Of a stretch of DNA of 64,000 nt, positions 8,706 through 17,560 are shown in pieces (within the stretch, counting starts at the first letter, position 1; every line of letters begins with the position of its first letter). The notes beneath the pieces were generated by a model that saw nothing but the letters and a program-made list of their open reading frames with translations, ran no database searches and was not told the DNA's origin. The stretch is from JAHEKB01 sp049115575 (GTDB lineage: Bacteria; Bacteroidota; Bacteroidia; NS11-12g; UBA9320): NCBI GenBank assembly GCA_049115575.1, contig JAGDZU010000001.1, forward strand, positions 496,001-560,000, in the 5' to 3' direction. The position numbers were made by a program, and so were the translations under genes.

Positions 8706-9977
8706 GTGGAATTAGACAATTTTTACAAACTTTTTATAAGTCAGGGGTTTAAATACACCACGGATAGCAGAAATATAGAAAGAGGAGCCATTTATTTTGC
8801 CCTAAAAGGCGATAATTTTAATGGTAATAAATACGCTATACAGGCCATCAGAGATGGAGCTTCCTATGCTGTGATAGATGAAGAGGTTGGTCATGATATT
8901 AAACTGATTAAAGTAGATAACGTTCTGCGTTTCTTTCAAGAAGTAGCCAATATGCAGAGAAGGGCGTTTGATATCCCTGTTATAGCCATAGCTGGCAGCA
9001 ATGGCAAAACCACTACCAAAAATCTAGTGAATGCGGTTTTATCAAAAAAGTTTAAGACTCATGTAACAGCTGGTAATTTCAATAATCATATTGGAGTTCC
9101 TATGACTTTGCTAGATATGCCTCAAGAAACGGAGATAGCTATCATAGAAATTGGAACCAACCATCCAGGAGAAATTAGGGAACTATGTAAGATTGTTGAG
9201 CCGAACTTTGGATTGATTACGAATATTGGTAAAGAGCATTTAGAAGGATTTGGCAGTCTTGAAGCCGTTGCTAAAGAAGAGAGTGAACTCTATGCTTATC
9301 TGCATACGAATAATGGAGTAGTTTTCGTGAATGCCGATGATCAGTGGTTAACAAGGATGAGTAAAAGTCTTGAGAATAAATCTAATTACGCCAAAAGTGA
9401 ATTTACAGAAGTGAATTTGGTGCCCTCAATTTCATTTGAGTATGAAGGGGTGGCATTCAACAGCTCTTTAATGGGAGATTATAACCTTGATAATATTGCA
9501 GCGGCTATTCAAATTGGCCAACATTTTGGAGTCTCTTTGCAAGACTGTGCTGAAGCTATTGCTTCATATACATCTGAAAACAACAGGTCACAAATCATTG
9601 TAAAAGGTGAATCTACCGTATGGTTAGACGCGTACAACGCCAACCCCACTAGCATGAATAAAGCGCTGGAGAATTTTGCTCTTTTGCAACAAGAGAAGAA
9701 ATACGCAGTCTTAGGTGATATGTTTGAAATGGGCTCTCAATCTGAAACCGAGCATTTAGAAGTATTGGAATTTGCTTTAAGCCTGCCTTTAGAACATATA
9801 TTTCTTCTGGGAGAAAGATTTAAAACAGCATCTGCTGGCAAAAACTGCACAGCTTTTACGGACAAGGCGCTTTTAATGGAGGCTTTAACTGAGCATTCTA
9901 CACCATCTAGCGCCTTTCTAATCAAAGGGTCTAGGGCCATGAGAATGGAAGATTTGCTAGAAGCGTTCCACAATTAA
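8706..9977 (+). CDS. murF: UDP-N-acetylmuramoyl-tripeptide--D-alanyl-D-alanine ligase MurF
   Basis: Adds D-Ala-D-Ala to the UDP-MurNAc tripeptide, the last cytoplasmic peptidoglycan precursor step. 423 residues, slightly short of E. coli MurF. Mur-ligase ATP-binding loop AGSNGKTTTKN at residues 96-106; central motifs IEIGTNHPGEI and ITNIGKEHLEGFGS; C-terminal domain with WLDAYNANPTSM and the LGDMFEMG stretch typical of MurF. The start is GTG at 8706; a TTTTG string about 20 nt upstream resembles the -7 box but lacks the TA. It is monocistronic, not in a dcw cluster. Confidence 0.95.
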   Translation: MELDNFYKLFISQGFKYTTDSRNIERGAIYFALKGDNFNGNKYAIQAIRDGASYAVIDEEVGHDIKLIKVDNVLRFFQEVANMQRRAFDIPVIAIAGSNGKTTTKNLVNAVLSKKFKTHVTAGNFNNHIGVPMTLLDMPQETEIAIIEIGTNHPGEIRELCKIVEPNFGLITNIGKEHLEGFGSLEAVAKEESELYAYLHTNNGVVFVNADDQWLTRMSKSLENKSNYAKSEFTEVNLVPSISFEYEGVAFNSSLMGDYNLDNIAAAIQIGQHFGVSLQDCAEAIASYTSENNRSQIIVKGESTVWLDAYNANPTSMNKALENFALLQQEKKYAVLGDMFEMGSQSETEHLEVLEFALSLPLEHIFLLGERFKTASAGKNCTAFTDKALLMEALTEHSTPSSAFLIKGSRAMRMEDLLEAFHN

Positions 9978-10008
9978 AAAAAGGTGCTGATTGCCTGTCT
10001 CAAAAGGC

Positions 10009-10016
10009 TAATTTTG
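10009..10016 (+). promoter_or_regulatory. TAnnTTTG -7 box, 4 nt before the start codon
   Basis: Exact TAATTTTG with only CGGC between it and the ATG at 10021. Transcription from this box should begin at or next to the start codon, so the mRNA is likely leaderless. Confidence 0.6.
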
Positions 10017-10020
10017 CGGC

Positions 10021-11385
10021 ATGTTTTACAACAACATACTGGAAACCATAGGTAACACTCCTTTGGTTAAGTTAAATAAGATAATGGCTGACGTTCCAGC
10101 TACTGTCTTGGCCAAAATAGAGACTACTAATCCTGGCAATTCTGTAAAAGATAGAATGGCCGTTAAAATGATTGAAGATGCTGAAGCAGACGGAAGACTA
10201 GTTCCAGGAGGAACTATCATTGAAGGTACCAGTGGAAATACAGGCATGGGCTTAGCAATAGCAGCTGTTATTAAAGGTTATAAATGCATATTCGTCACCA
10301 ACGATAAACAGAGTAAAGAAAAAGTGGACATGCTTAAAGCTGTAGGTGCTGAGGTCATAGTCTGCCCCACTGCGGTTGAGCCAGATGATCCAAGGTCATA
10401 CTATTCAGTGTCTAAAAGATTGGGTGATGAAGTTCCAAATTCTTGGTATGTTAATCAGTACGATAATGCTTCAAACGTGATGGCTCATTATGAATCAACT
10501 GGGCCAGAAATATGGGAACAAACAGAGGGTAAAATCACGCATTTTGTAGTAGGTGTTGGAACAGGCGGGACTATAAGTGGAGTGGGCAAATACCTAAAAG
10601 AAAAGAACCCAAACATTAAGATATGGGGTATAGATACTTATGGTTCTGTTTTTAAGAAATATCACGAAACAGGTGAATTTGATCAGGATGAAATTTATCC
10701 ATATATAACAGAGGGTATTGGAGAAGATATATTGCCAAAGTGCGTGGATTTTGATGTCATTGATTGTTTTGAAAAGGTAACTGATAAGGATGGGCTTATT
10801 TACCAACGTAAATTGGCCTTAGAAGAGGGTATTATGGTTGGTAACAGTGCAGGAAGTGCCGTTAAAGGAATTCTTCAATTGAAAGATCAACTAACAGAGG
10901 ATGACATGGTGGTGGTCTTATTTCATGACCATGCCAGCAGGTATATGGGCAAAGCATTCAACGATGATTGGATGAAAGAAAGAGGATTCTTAGATGCAAG
11001 ACCTAAAACAGCCAGCGATATAGTAGCAAACCACACAGATTTGCCATTATTGACCGTACAGGATGATGAAGTGCTTTCTGCTGCTTTATCAACAATGGAA
11101 AAATATCAGATTTCTCAACTACCTGTAGTAAATGCAGCTGGGGAATTTGTAGGTTCACTTAACGATGCCAATTTACTTAATCAGCTCATTAAAGAACCAA
11201 AGTTGGCTCAGGAAAAAGTTTCTAAAGTAATGTTGGAGCCTTTTCCAATGGTGAACGCCAATGATAGCATAGAAGACGTTTCTTCTCTCATTACTAAGGA
11301 ATCTCCAGCGGTATTGATAAAAGATCTTGGTGGAAGCGTACATATACTCACAAAATACGATTTGATTGGCGCTTTGGCCAATTAG
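10021..11385 (+). CDS. PLP-dependent cystathionine beta-synthase (with CBS domain pair)
   Basis: 454 residues. The N-terminal fold-type II PLP domain has IGNTPLVKL, the PLP lysine K43 in NPGNSVKDR, the EGTSGNTG substrate loop and GVGTGGTISG phosphate loop. From about residue 335 two CBS modules follow (DEVLSAALSTMEKYQISQLPVV and KVMLEPFPMVNANDSIEDV), the architecture of cystathionine beta-synthase rather than plain CysK. The likely reaction is serine (or O-acetylserine) plus homocysteine to cystathionine; cysteine synthase activity cannot be excluded. A trans-sulfuration PLP enzyme at 60188 could work with it. Its stop codon overlaps that of the convergent ABC exporter (11382-11385). Confidence 0.87.
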   Translation: MFYNNILETIGNTPLVKLNKIMADVPATVLAKIETTNPGNSVKDRMAVKMIEDAEADGRLVPGGTIIEGTSGNTGMGLAIAAVIKGYKCIFVTNDKQSKEKVDMLKAVGAEVIVCPTAVEPDDPRSYYSVSKRLGDEVPNSWYVNQYDNASNVMAHYESTGPEIWEQTEGKITHFVVGVGTGGTISGVGKYLKEKNPNIKIWGIDTYGSVFKKYHETGEFDQDEIYPYITEGIGEDILPKCVDFDVIDCFEKVTDKDGLIYQRKLALEEGIMVGNSAGSAVKGILQLKDQLTEDDMVVVLFHDHASRYMGKAFNDDWMKERGFLDARPKTASDIVANHTDLPLLTVQDDEVLSAALSTMEKYQISQLPVVNAAGEFVGSLNDANLLNQLIKEPKLAQEKVSKVMLEPFPMVNANDSIEDVSSLITKESPAVLIKDLGGSVHILTKYDLIGALAN

Positions 11386-13226
11386 TCGAAAGTCTGTAAG
11401 GCTACTAGTTTTTGATAAATCCCACCAGTGCTCATCAATTCATCGTGAGTACCTTGTTCTGCAATCTTACCTTGGTCTATAACTACAATTAAATCAGCGT
11501 TTTGAATGGTTGATAGCCTATGTGCAATTACCAGTGAAGTTCTACCTTGCATCACTTTCTCAAGTGCCTCTTGCACATATTTCTCAGATTCCGTGTCTAG
11601 GGCTGATGTTGCCTCGTCTAAGATTAGAATTGGAGGGTTCTTTAAAATAGCGCGGGCAATGCTAAGGCGTTGTCTTTGACCACCACTGAGGTTCATGCCC
11701 TTTTCTCCTATATTGGTGTTATAACCGTCTTCGAGTTCTTGTATGAATTCATGAGCATTGGCCACTTTAGCTGCTTCAATTATTTGGTCACCAGAGCAAT
11801 AGTAATCTCCCATCTTAATATTATTGGCAACCGTGTCGTTGAATAAAACAGCTTCTTGCGTTACTACACCTATAGACGATCTCAATGCTTGAAGAGATAT
11901 ATCAGATATGTCTGTGCCATCTATTCTAATATGACCGTCTTTCAACTGCAGAAAGCGGGGAATTAAGTCCACCAATGTTGACTTTCCTCCTCCTGAAGGC
12001 CCAACGAGAGCAATGGTTTGGCCCTTATTTACGCTCAGGTTTATTTGATTCAACACCTGTGTATCACCATATGAAAAAGACACGTTTTCAAAACTTAGGT
12101 CTTTTTCAAAATTGACATTCTGTAATCCTCCACTATCTATTTCTGGAGGATGTACTAGTATCTCATTCAAGCGATCTAAAGATGCAGACCCCTTTTTAAT
12201 GCGGAAAAATGCTTCTGTGATTGCTTTGGCAGGAGGAATCAGCTGAGAGAACATGGCTATATAAGCAATCAGAAACGAGCCTGTAAGTGCGGATTCCTGA
12301 TTCAATATCAGGTTTCCACTATAGATGAGAATAACCGAAATAACAATGCTTCCCATAAACTCGCTTAAAGGGGAAGCCAAGAACTCACGTCTGTGGAGTT
12401 TTACCATTAAACCGAAATGCTGATCATTCAACCCTCTAAACGAGCTTTTTTTGTCTTTAGTGGCATTAAACGCTTTTATAATTTTAACGCCATGAAGACT
12501 CTCTTCTATCTGAGATATCACTTCTCCGAGTTTCTCCTGTCCCAGTTGAGCGGCATCTTTAAGTTTCTTTCCTAACCTGCTGATTATAAATCCGCTAACA
12601 GGTAGGACTATGATAACGAAGAGGGTTAATTTATAACTGGTTATAAACAGAGCCAAAATGGGTATTACAATAGCAAAGGGGTGTTTAAATAGCATTTCTA
12701 AAACACCCAAAAGGCTCCATTCTACCTCTTTAATATCATTGGTTAACTTAGATATGATATCTCCCCTTTTTTCTTTATTAAAGTAAGAAAGTGGCAAGCT
12801 TAAAAGATGATCGTACAAGTCTTGTCTTATGTCTCTTACTACCCCACTTCTTATATAGGCCAAATTGTAAAAGGCCAAGAATAAAAAGATGTTCTTGAGA
12901 AAGAACATAATTACTATTCCAATAGAAAAATAGATAAGAGCATTGAACGGGCCCCATTCTACTATCCATGCACTGAGCTGATAGTCCAGATAATCAATAA
13001 GTTGAGAAGGATTCCAAGAAAAGGTAACCTGCTTTGTTAGCTCTACATTCTCCTTAAATATCACTTTTAAGAAAGGAACTAACATACCAATGGAAAAGAC
13101 ATTGAATAGCGCGGTTAATAAATTGTAAACCACGTATTGAGCACGCCTTCCACTATACGGCTTTGAAAGTTTGAGTATATGTTGAAACTTTATCACTACA
13201 GGCGCAAATAAATCAATTTGCTTCAA
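11382..13226 (-). CDS. MsbA-like ABC exporter (fused permease/ATPase)
   Basis: 614 residues. N-terminal half: six predicted membrane helices (from ~30 to ~325) with the type IV exporter feature LPLSYFNKEKRGDIISKLTND, a coupling segment also seen in MsbA. C-terminal ATPase: Walker A GPSGGGKST, Q-loop VTQEAVLFNDT, signature LSGGQRQRLSIARAIL, Walker B ILILDEATSALD and the H-loop IAHRLSTI. Half-transporter acting as a homodimer; a lipid or lipid-linked substrate is the usual role of close relatives, but MsbA itself is not proven. The start is TTG at 13224-13226; no ATG is available before the first helix. It lies 12 nt downstream of the BtuG-like gene and may be cotranscribed with it. Confidence 0.88.
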   Translation of the reverse strand: MKQIDLFAPVVIKFQHILKLSKPYSGRRAQYVVYNLLTALFNVFSIGMLVPFLKVIFKENVELTKQVTFSWNPSQLIDYLDYQLSAWIVEWGPFNALIYFSIGIVIMFFLKNIFLFLAFYNLAYIRSGVVRDIRQDLYDHLLSLPLSYFNKEKRGDIISKLTNDIKEVEWSLLGVLEMLFKHPFAIVIPILALFITSYKLTLFVIIVLPVSGFIISRLGKKLKDAAQLGQEKLGEVISQIEESLHGVKIIKAFNATKDKKSSFRGLNDQHFGLMVKLHRREFLASPLSEFMGSIVISVILIYSGNLILNQESALTGSFLIAYIAMFSQLIPPAKAITEAFFRIKKGSASLDRLNEILVHPPEIDSGGLQNVNFEKDLSFENVSFSYGDTQVLNQINLSVNKGQTIALVGPSGGGKSTLVDLIPRFLQLKDGHIRIDGTDISDISLQALRSSIGVVTQEAVLFNDTVANNIKMGDYYCSGDQIIEAAKVANAHEFIQELEDGYNTNIGEKGMNLSGGQRQRLSIARAILKNPPILILDEATSALDTESEKYVQEALEKVMQGRTSLVIAHRLSTIQNADLIVVIDQGKIAEQGTHDELMSTGGIYQKLVALQTFD

Positions 13227-13238
13227 TCATGAACTATA

Positions 13239-14267
13239 TCATTTAAAGAAGAAGTCTGTAGTGATAATTCCTGGACTGAAATTGTCCAGTTCAGTTCCTG
13301 TATTTGAGTAGCGCAATACTTGACTCTGACTTGCCCAATCTTTGGCATCGCTAACATAGAATTCACCACTCATGGTATTAAGCTTGAAAGCATATGGTGA
13401 GGTCATATTAAGGTCTATTAGAACAGAAGGCGTAGCATTGGATTTAGCGTTTATTTGATAGATATCCCCGTCTAGATAGTATAGCATATCATTGCTTTCT
13501 GAATAGTTCAAATGGGTTGGATAAGAGGCATTAATTGCTAAACTATCTACCACAACCTTCGTAACTAAATTCACTCTTGCGATAAAAGGTTTTTCAGGTG
13601 CTTTCTCCTGGCATAGAACATAGAGTATATTGTCATTGGCTATTTTCATACTTTGCTGAGCATAGCCCACTTCTATACTATCTGAAAGGCTATGGGAATT
13701 TATATCTATGGAGTAGATTTTGTTTGAAGCCATATTTCCTACCCATACCTTATCTCCTACTTTTATAAGATTCTCAGACCATCCTTGTATATCAATAGTT
13801 GATTCAATAGAGTGCGAATTGAGGTTGAACACCCATAGCTTGTTGGCAAACAAGTCTGTAACATAGTGGATGCTATCATTGGCTTGAGCAATAAATCTCG
13901 GAGATGTAAAACCTGTTATCTCCCCTATCAATTCAAATGATTTATTGGTATGTATGATTTTTTGAGAATTATTAATAACAAGTAAATAGCCATCTTCAGT
14001 GGCAAAAATGGATTGGAAAACATTGCCAAGAGCATTGCTGTTTTTGTCTTTGAATACTTCTGTAGTCAGTTCTTTAGACGCCGAATTATAGAGTGAAAGT
14101 GTGCCTTCTCCCCATCCAAAGTTGCCTTCATTCGCAATTAATACATCTGCAGCATTCGGTTCTCCTTGATCTGGTACATCTGCTTCCTTGCAAGAACTGG
14201 CAGTTACTAGCATGGCAAAAACTAAAAAATAGAAAAAGTTGTGTTGTTTTGAATTGATAAATGTCAT
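13239..14267 (-). CDS. BtuG-like beta-propeller lipoprotein (YncE/DUF5074 type)
   Basis: 342 residues. Signal peptide with lipobox TASSC, Cys26 lipidated. The mature protein has repeated blades of roughly 40-45 residues (for example TLSLYNSASKELTTEVF, KLWVFNLNSHSIESTIDI, KIYSIDINSHSLSDSIEV), a seven-bladed-propeller look related to YncE and DUF5074 proteins. The gene overlaps the BtuB-like receptor by 4 nt, and both lie below a cobalamin riboswitch. In Bacteroides, BtuG is a surface lipoprotein of this fold that binds vitamin B12 very tightly and sits on BtuB; the same role is inferred here from fold plus context. A generic YncE-like protein is the alternative, but the riboswitch makes B12 binding likely. 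Confidence 0.8.
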   Translation of the reverse strand: MTFINSKQHNFFYFLVFAMLVTASSCKEADVPDQGEPNAADVLIANEGNFGWGEGTLSLYNSASKELTTEVFKDKNSNALGNVFQSIFATEDGYLLVINNSQKIIHTNKSFELIGEITGFTSPRFIAQANDSIHYVTDLFANKLWVFNLNSHSIESTIDIQGWSENLIKVGDKVWVGNMASNKIYSIDINSHSLSDSIEVGYAQQSMKIANDNILYVLCQEKAPEKPFIARVNLVTKVVVDSLAINASYPTHLNYSESNDMLYYLDGDIYQINAKSNATPSVLIDLNMTSPYAFKLNTMSGEFYVSDAKDWASQSQVLRYSNTGTELDNFSPGIITTDFFFK

Positions 14268-16147
14268 TTGTTTTTATTTATGGGTTGTTGTTTTATATGA
14301 TAACTCAGGTTAATAGAAGCGTATCTTCCAGCCATAGCTCTGTTTAAGACAGTGAAATATGCTTCATTCAGAATATTGTGTATTTGGGCCCCTACTCGCA
14401 AGTGATCGAGCTGCCAATAACCACCAAAATCTGTTAAGGCATATGGGTCAATTAAAGCTGAATTGTCAGAGGTATAATAATTGGCACTTACATAATGCTG
14501 GTTTATTAAAATTCCCCAGCTATTCTGACTATAGCTCAATTGAAGGTTAGTACTCAGTATAGGTGTATATATCAACTGCTTTCCAAAGGGGTGTACAGGA
14601 TCTTCTTTTGAATGATAGGTTGACTGAACCCAGTGTTGATTGTGCTGAATCAACCATTGGCCTTGAGAGGTTTTGTGTATCCAATTAAGGTGTAAATCCA
14701 AACCTCGGCTCAACACTCTAGCTAGATTAACAGTAGTAATCTCAGGATAACCAGACCATGCAATCAATTGAGTGTAGTAACCTATGAAGGGATTAATCCT
14801 CACTCCAACTGAACCGAAAATGTCGTGATAATAGATTTCAGCTCTATAGGATTGCTCTGCTTCCAAATTTGGGTTTCCGTTTGCAAAGCCAGGTTCAAAC
14901 CAGTAAAGCTCATTTAAATGCGGTAAACGGTAAGATTTTTTGAGTTCAATGGTGAGAAGTCTTGATTTCTTGAGCAATAGATCGTATGACAGATCCAATT
15001 GGCTCATAAGCTTGGAATCATAGTTTTGAGTTTGAACGGAAATAGCAAAAGTTGAATTTTTAAACCTAAGGCTATATGAACTGTTGAATCTGATTCTATT
15101 CCATATAACTTGTCCCTGTGCTAAATTACTGGCGCTATAGTCGCTGTAATCATGGTTGATGCCTAATGACCATTTGTGTTTTTTAGACGAATTCACAAGA
15201 GATACAGCAGAATTGCTGTTCAACACCTCATTATTTGCTTCTATATCTCTAAGCTCAGAATTGTATTCTATGTTTTCCTTCCATAGTTGTTGTTGAACAT
15301 TCAATGACCAATTTGCGTCCAATGCAACTATAAAACGATTCACCATAAGTGCGTTAATGTCTTTTTGAGTGCCATCGTCTTTAGCTACTAAGCTTGAAGG
15401 AATGCGGCGATCTGCATATTGTAAGTACAATACTGGAATCCATGTAATGCTATTGCCCAACTGTTTTCTGGCTTTGGCAAAAAGGCTATAGTCTTGATAT
15501 CCAGTATTACTAAGCTGCTCATCTACCTCATAATGTGATAAACTAATTTTATTATTTGAATGCTGACTAAGAAATGAAATTTGAAATGCATCGCGCTCCA
15601 TGGTTTTACCATAAGCAAATCCAAGTGTTTTATTGGTGAGCTGATCTAAGGAAGAGTAAATCTCAAATCTATTGTTCAAATCACTTTGAAGCTGAATTTG
15701 AGGACCTAGGTTTGCTCTATTTAAAGTGGTAGATGGATTTCCTTCTTCAATGGAACTTTGATTGAAATGAAAGCTGTGAATATTATTCAAATCCATGCCG
15801 CCATTCATGCTGCTCAAAAACGATGTGTTTTCTATGGATACATTAATATGACTTGCTCCCAGGCCTTTGTAAGAGATTGTACTTAAGGAACCCTCTCCTT
15901 GGCTTTTCACAAACATCCCGCTTTGGTACTGCAATTGTTGGCTTAACTTCAAATTGGGGTTGATTTGTCTAATGTTTTTTGAACTGAGCTCGATTCTATT
16001 TTGATGTACAGTGGCACTTACAAGCAAAGGCCTGAGCTCCGCCGTATCTTGACCGAAAACGGATTTGGTAAATAAGCACAACAATCCACAGAAAATCCAA
16101 AGACGGAATAGTATGAATGGAGATATAGAATGGTCTGACTTCAACAT
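14264..16147 (-). CDS. BtuB-like TonB-dependent cobalamin receptor
   Basis: 627 residues. Signal peptide (cleavage near FGQ), then a TonB-box-like segment, a plug domain (LSQQLQYQSGMFVKSQGEG, ISYKGLGASHINVSI) and a beta-barrel to the C-terminus. The size is close to E. coli BtuB (614). No carboxypeptidase-like N-terminal domain is present, unlike the large receptors at 46622 and 49892. Specificity for vitamin B12 or related corrinoids is inferred from the cobalamin riboswitch in its leader and the adjacent BtuG-like gene. No inner-membrane BtuCDF genes are in this window. Start ATG at 16145-16147, closely downstream of the riboswitch. Confidence 0.88.
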   Translation of the reverse strand: MLKSDHSISPFILFRLWIFCGLLCLFTKSVFGQDTAELRPLLVSATVHQNRIELSSKNIRQINPNLKLSQQLQYQSGMFVKSQGEGSLSTISYKGLGASHINVSIENTSFLSSMNGGMDLNNIHSFHFNQSSIEEGNPSTTLNRANLGPQIQLQSDLNNRFEIYSSLDQLTNKTLGFAYGKTMERDAFQISFLSQHSNNKISLSHYEVDEQLSNTGYQDYSLFAKARKQLGNSITWIPVLYLQYADRRIPSSLVAKDDGTQKDINALMVNRFIVALDANWSLNVQQQLWKENIEYNSELRDIEANNEVLNSNSAVSLVNSSKKHKWSLGINHDYSDYSASNLAQGQVIWNRIRFNSSYSLRFKNSTFAISVQTQNYDSKLMSQLDLSYDLLLKKSRLLTIELKKSYRLPHLNELYWFEPGFANGNPNLEAEQSYRAEIYYHDIFGSVGVRINPFIGYYTQLIAWSGYPEITTVNLARVLSRGLDLHLNWIHKTSQGQWLIQHNQHWVQSTYHSKEDPVHPFGKQLIYTPILSTNLQLSYSQNSWGILINQHYVSANYYTSDNSALIDPYALTDFGGYWQLDHLRVGAQIHNILNEAYFTVLNRAMAGRYASINLSYHIKQQPINKNK

Positions 16148-16167
16148 GTGCTTTTGCTCCCGAAAGC

Positions 16168-16326
16168 GTTGTTATCGATGAAACCAGGTCTTCTGACTTT
16201 GCTCGAACTTAGTATTCCTTCCCATTCCTTTACTAGAAACAGTGGATAGACCAACTAAGCATAAAAGCATTTACAGCTGCGGGTACAGTTGAGGAATTTC
16301 ACCTCATTCCCTTGCTTTTCATCTGG
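16168..16326 (-). promoter_or_regulatory. Cobalamin riboswitch controlling the BtuB/BtuG genes
   Basis: On the minus strand this leader carries the conserved AdoCbl-type elements in order: GGTGAAATTCC, then the core ACTGTACCCGCAGCTGTAAA (16270-16289), a GAATGGGAAGG element, and the B12 box AAGTCAGAAGACCTG ending near 16184. It lies between an exact -7 promoter box (16329-16336) and the receptor start at 16147. Between the B12 box and the start codon a small stem pairs 16163-16167 with 16150-16154, 3 nt from the ATG and without a U-run, which points to control of translation rather than termination. B12 is expected to repress uptake genes. Confidence 0.93.
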
Positions 16327-16328
16327 GA

Positions 16329-16336
16329 CAAATGTA
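16329..16336 (-). promoter_or_regulatory. TAnnTTTG -7 box of the riboswitch transcript
   Basis: Minus-strand exact TACATTTG immediately before the riboswitch core. It fits the expected transcription start of a leader of about 175 nt that ends at the BtuB-like start codon. Confidence 0.6.
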
Positions 16337-16402
16337 ATTGATTTGCCATGATTATGATGTCATATTATCCACAAGCTATGCGTGCTCAATCAGAGGCTTA
16401 TT

Positions 16403-16410
16403 TATATTTG
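16403..16410 (+). promoter_or_regulatory. TAnnTTTG -7 box, 6 nt before efp
   Basis: Exact TATATTTG followed by CCCCTT and the ATG of efp at 16417. It supports that ATG as the true start and predicts a leaderless or nearly leaderless efp mRNA. Confidence 0.6.
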
Positions 16411-16416
16411 CCCCTT

Positions 16417-16977
16417 ATGGCAACAACACAAGATTTATCCAGAGGAATGTTTTTAAGACATAATGGTCAACTTTGTCAAGTAGTTGATTACCAGCATACC
16501 ATGCCGGGCAAAGGAGGTGCATTTTATAAGGTAACTATGAAGAATGCGATTACTGGCAAATCAATGGATCATAGATTTAGATCTGGAGAAACCATAGACC
16601 AGGTAAGAGTTGATCAAAAAGAGATGCAGTACTTATATAAAGATGGCGAAAATCTGATGCTCATGGATACAGAAACCTATGAGCAAATGGGAGTTCCTGA
16701 AACAATGATTGGCGATCAGATGAAGTTCATTAAGGAAGAAATGATGTTGCAGGTATATTTAGATGAGGGCAATCCAATTATGGCCGAAGCCCCTAATCAT
16801 GTTGTTCTAGAGATTACTTATTCAGAGCCGGGTGTTAAAGGAGATACGGCAAACAATCCTCTTAAAAATGCTACCTTGGAAACAGGGGCAACTATAAACG
16901 TACCCCTATTTGTAAAACAAGGTGAAAAGATTAAAGTAGACACTCGTACGGGTGAATACGTAGAAAGAGCTAAATAA
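16417..16977 (+). CDS. efp: Translation elongation factor P
   Basis: Relieves ribosome stalling at polyproline stretches. 186 residues with the standard three beta-barrel domains. The modification loop is HTMPGKGGAF with K32 at the apex; which modification (if any) is used in this organism cannot be read here. Domain III ends with the conserved GDTANNPLKNATLETGA and RTGEYVERAK. A longer reading frame starts at 16348, but its extra 23 residues are not part of the family, overlap promoter sequence, and follow the divergent riboswitch region; ATASTQ-like family starts and the -7 box at 16403 support 16417. It converges on a lipoprotein gene 5 nt away. Confidence 0.97.
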   Translation: MATTQDLSRGMFLRHNGQLCQVVDYQHTMPGKGGAFYKVTMKNAITGKSMDHRFRSGETIDQVRVDQKEMQYLYKDGENLMLMDTETYEQMGVPETMIGDQMKFIKEEMMLQVYLDEGNPIMAEAPNHVVLEITYSEPGVKGDTANNPLKNATLETGATINVPLFVKQGEKIKVDTRTGEYVERAK

Positions 16978-16982
16978 ACTTT

Positions 16983-17537
16983 CTAAATATTATCCAATAA
17001 CCACAGAAGCAGTAGAATTAGGATGATAGCACCTAAAATACCTGTAAATACTGGTGGTAATAAATCGAGTATTAGATTAAGAATAATGAGTACAAGTATG
17101 ATGATTAAGATTAATCTCAATAAACCGCTGTCATCATTGGCTTCTTGAGCTTCTTCAATGTTGTCTCTAACCTTTTTGGTTATTCGCTTGGTGATTGGAT
17201 TATGCGGAATTGGAGCATTTTCAATAAACTCTGTTGCTTTTTGAATATTTTGATATGGTGTAGCGTTTACTGTTTCTTCCGTTAATTCCACAGAGAAGGC
17301 TTCAGGGCTGAGCTCTTTTAATTCTTCTCTCACTTCTGCTAAAACAATTTCTTCTTTGTTAACAGAAACTTCATCAATGGATGATTTGTGCTTGTTGCTT
17401 GCCATGCGCACTTCCTTTTGATCTTTTGGACTTGGTTTTGAGTTACGCATCATAGAACCGTATCTAGCTTGAGAGCAAGAGGCTAAAACAAAAAGGAAAC
17501 TGAATGCGAGTAATAGAAAAGAATTATTTGATTTCAT
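16983..17537 (-). CDS. Lipoprotein with C-terminal hydrophobic hairpin
   Basis: 184 residues. N-terminal signal peptide ending in lipobox LASC, so lipidated near Cys20. A charged, probably disordered middle (about 25-135, rich in E, K and S) is followed by two very hydrophobic stretches near the C-terminus, LLRLILIIILVLIILNLIL and FTGILGAIILILLLLWLL, separated by DLLPP. The combination of a lipid anchor and a C-terminal membrane hairpin is unusual. I do not recognise the family beyond similarity in layout to small Bacteroidetes membrane lipoproteins. The ATG at 17535-17537 begins a clean signal peptide; a longer in-frame start would run into the divergent gene's promoter. Confidence 0.65.
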   Translation of the reverse strand: MKSNNSFLLLAFSFLFVLASCSQARYGSMMRNSKPSPKDQKEVRMASNKHKSSIDEVSVNKEEIVLAEVREELKELSPEAFSVELTEETVNATPYQNIQKATEFIENAPIPHNPITKRITKKVRDNIEEAQEANDDSGLLRLILIIILVLIILNLILDLLPPVFTGILGAIILILLLLWLLDNI

Positions 17538-17552
17538 TTGTGTGATTTTTAC

Positions 17553-17560
17553 CAAAAATA
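17553..17560 (-). promoter_or_regulatory. TAnnTTTG -7 box for the lipoprotein gene
   Basis: Minus-strand exact TATTTTTG, 15 nt before the ATG at 17537 and directly abutting the start codon of the divergent arginase-family gene (17561). Confidence 0.5.

Noticed and set aside
16348..16416. Extended N-terminus of efp
   Set aside because: The added 23 residues are not part of EF-P and contain the -7 box at 16403-16410.
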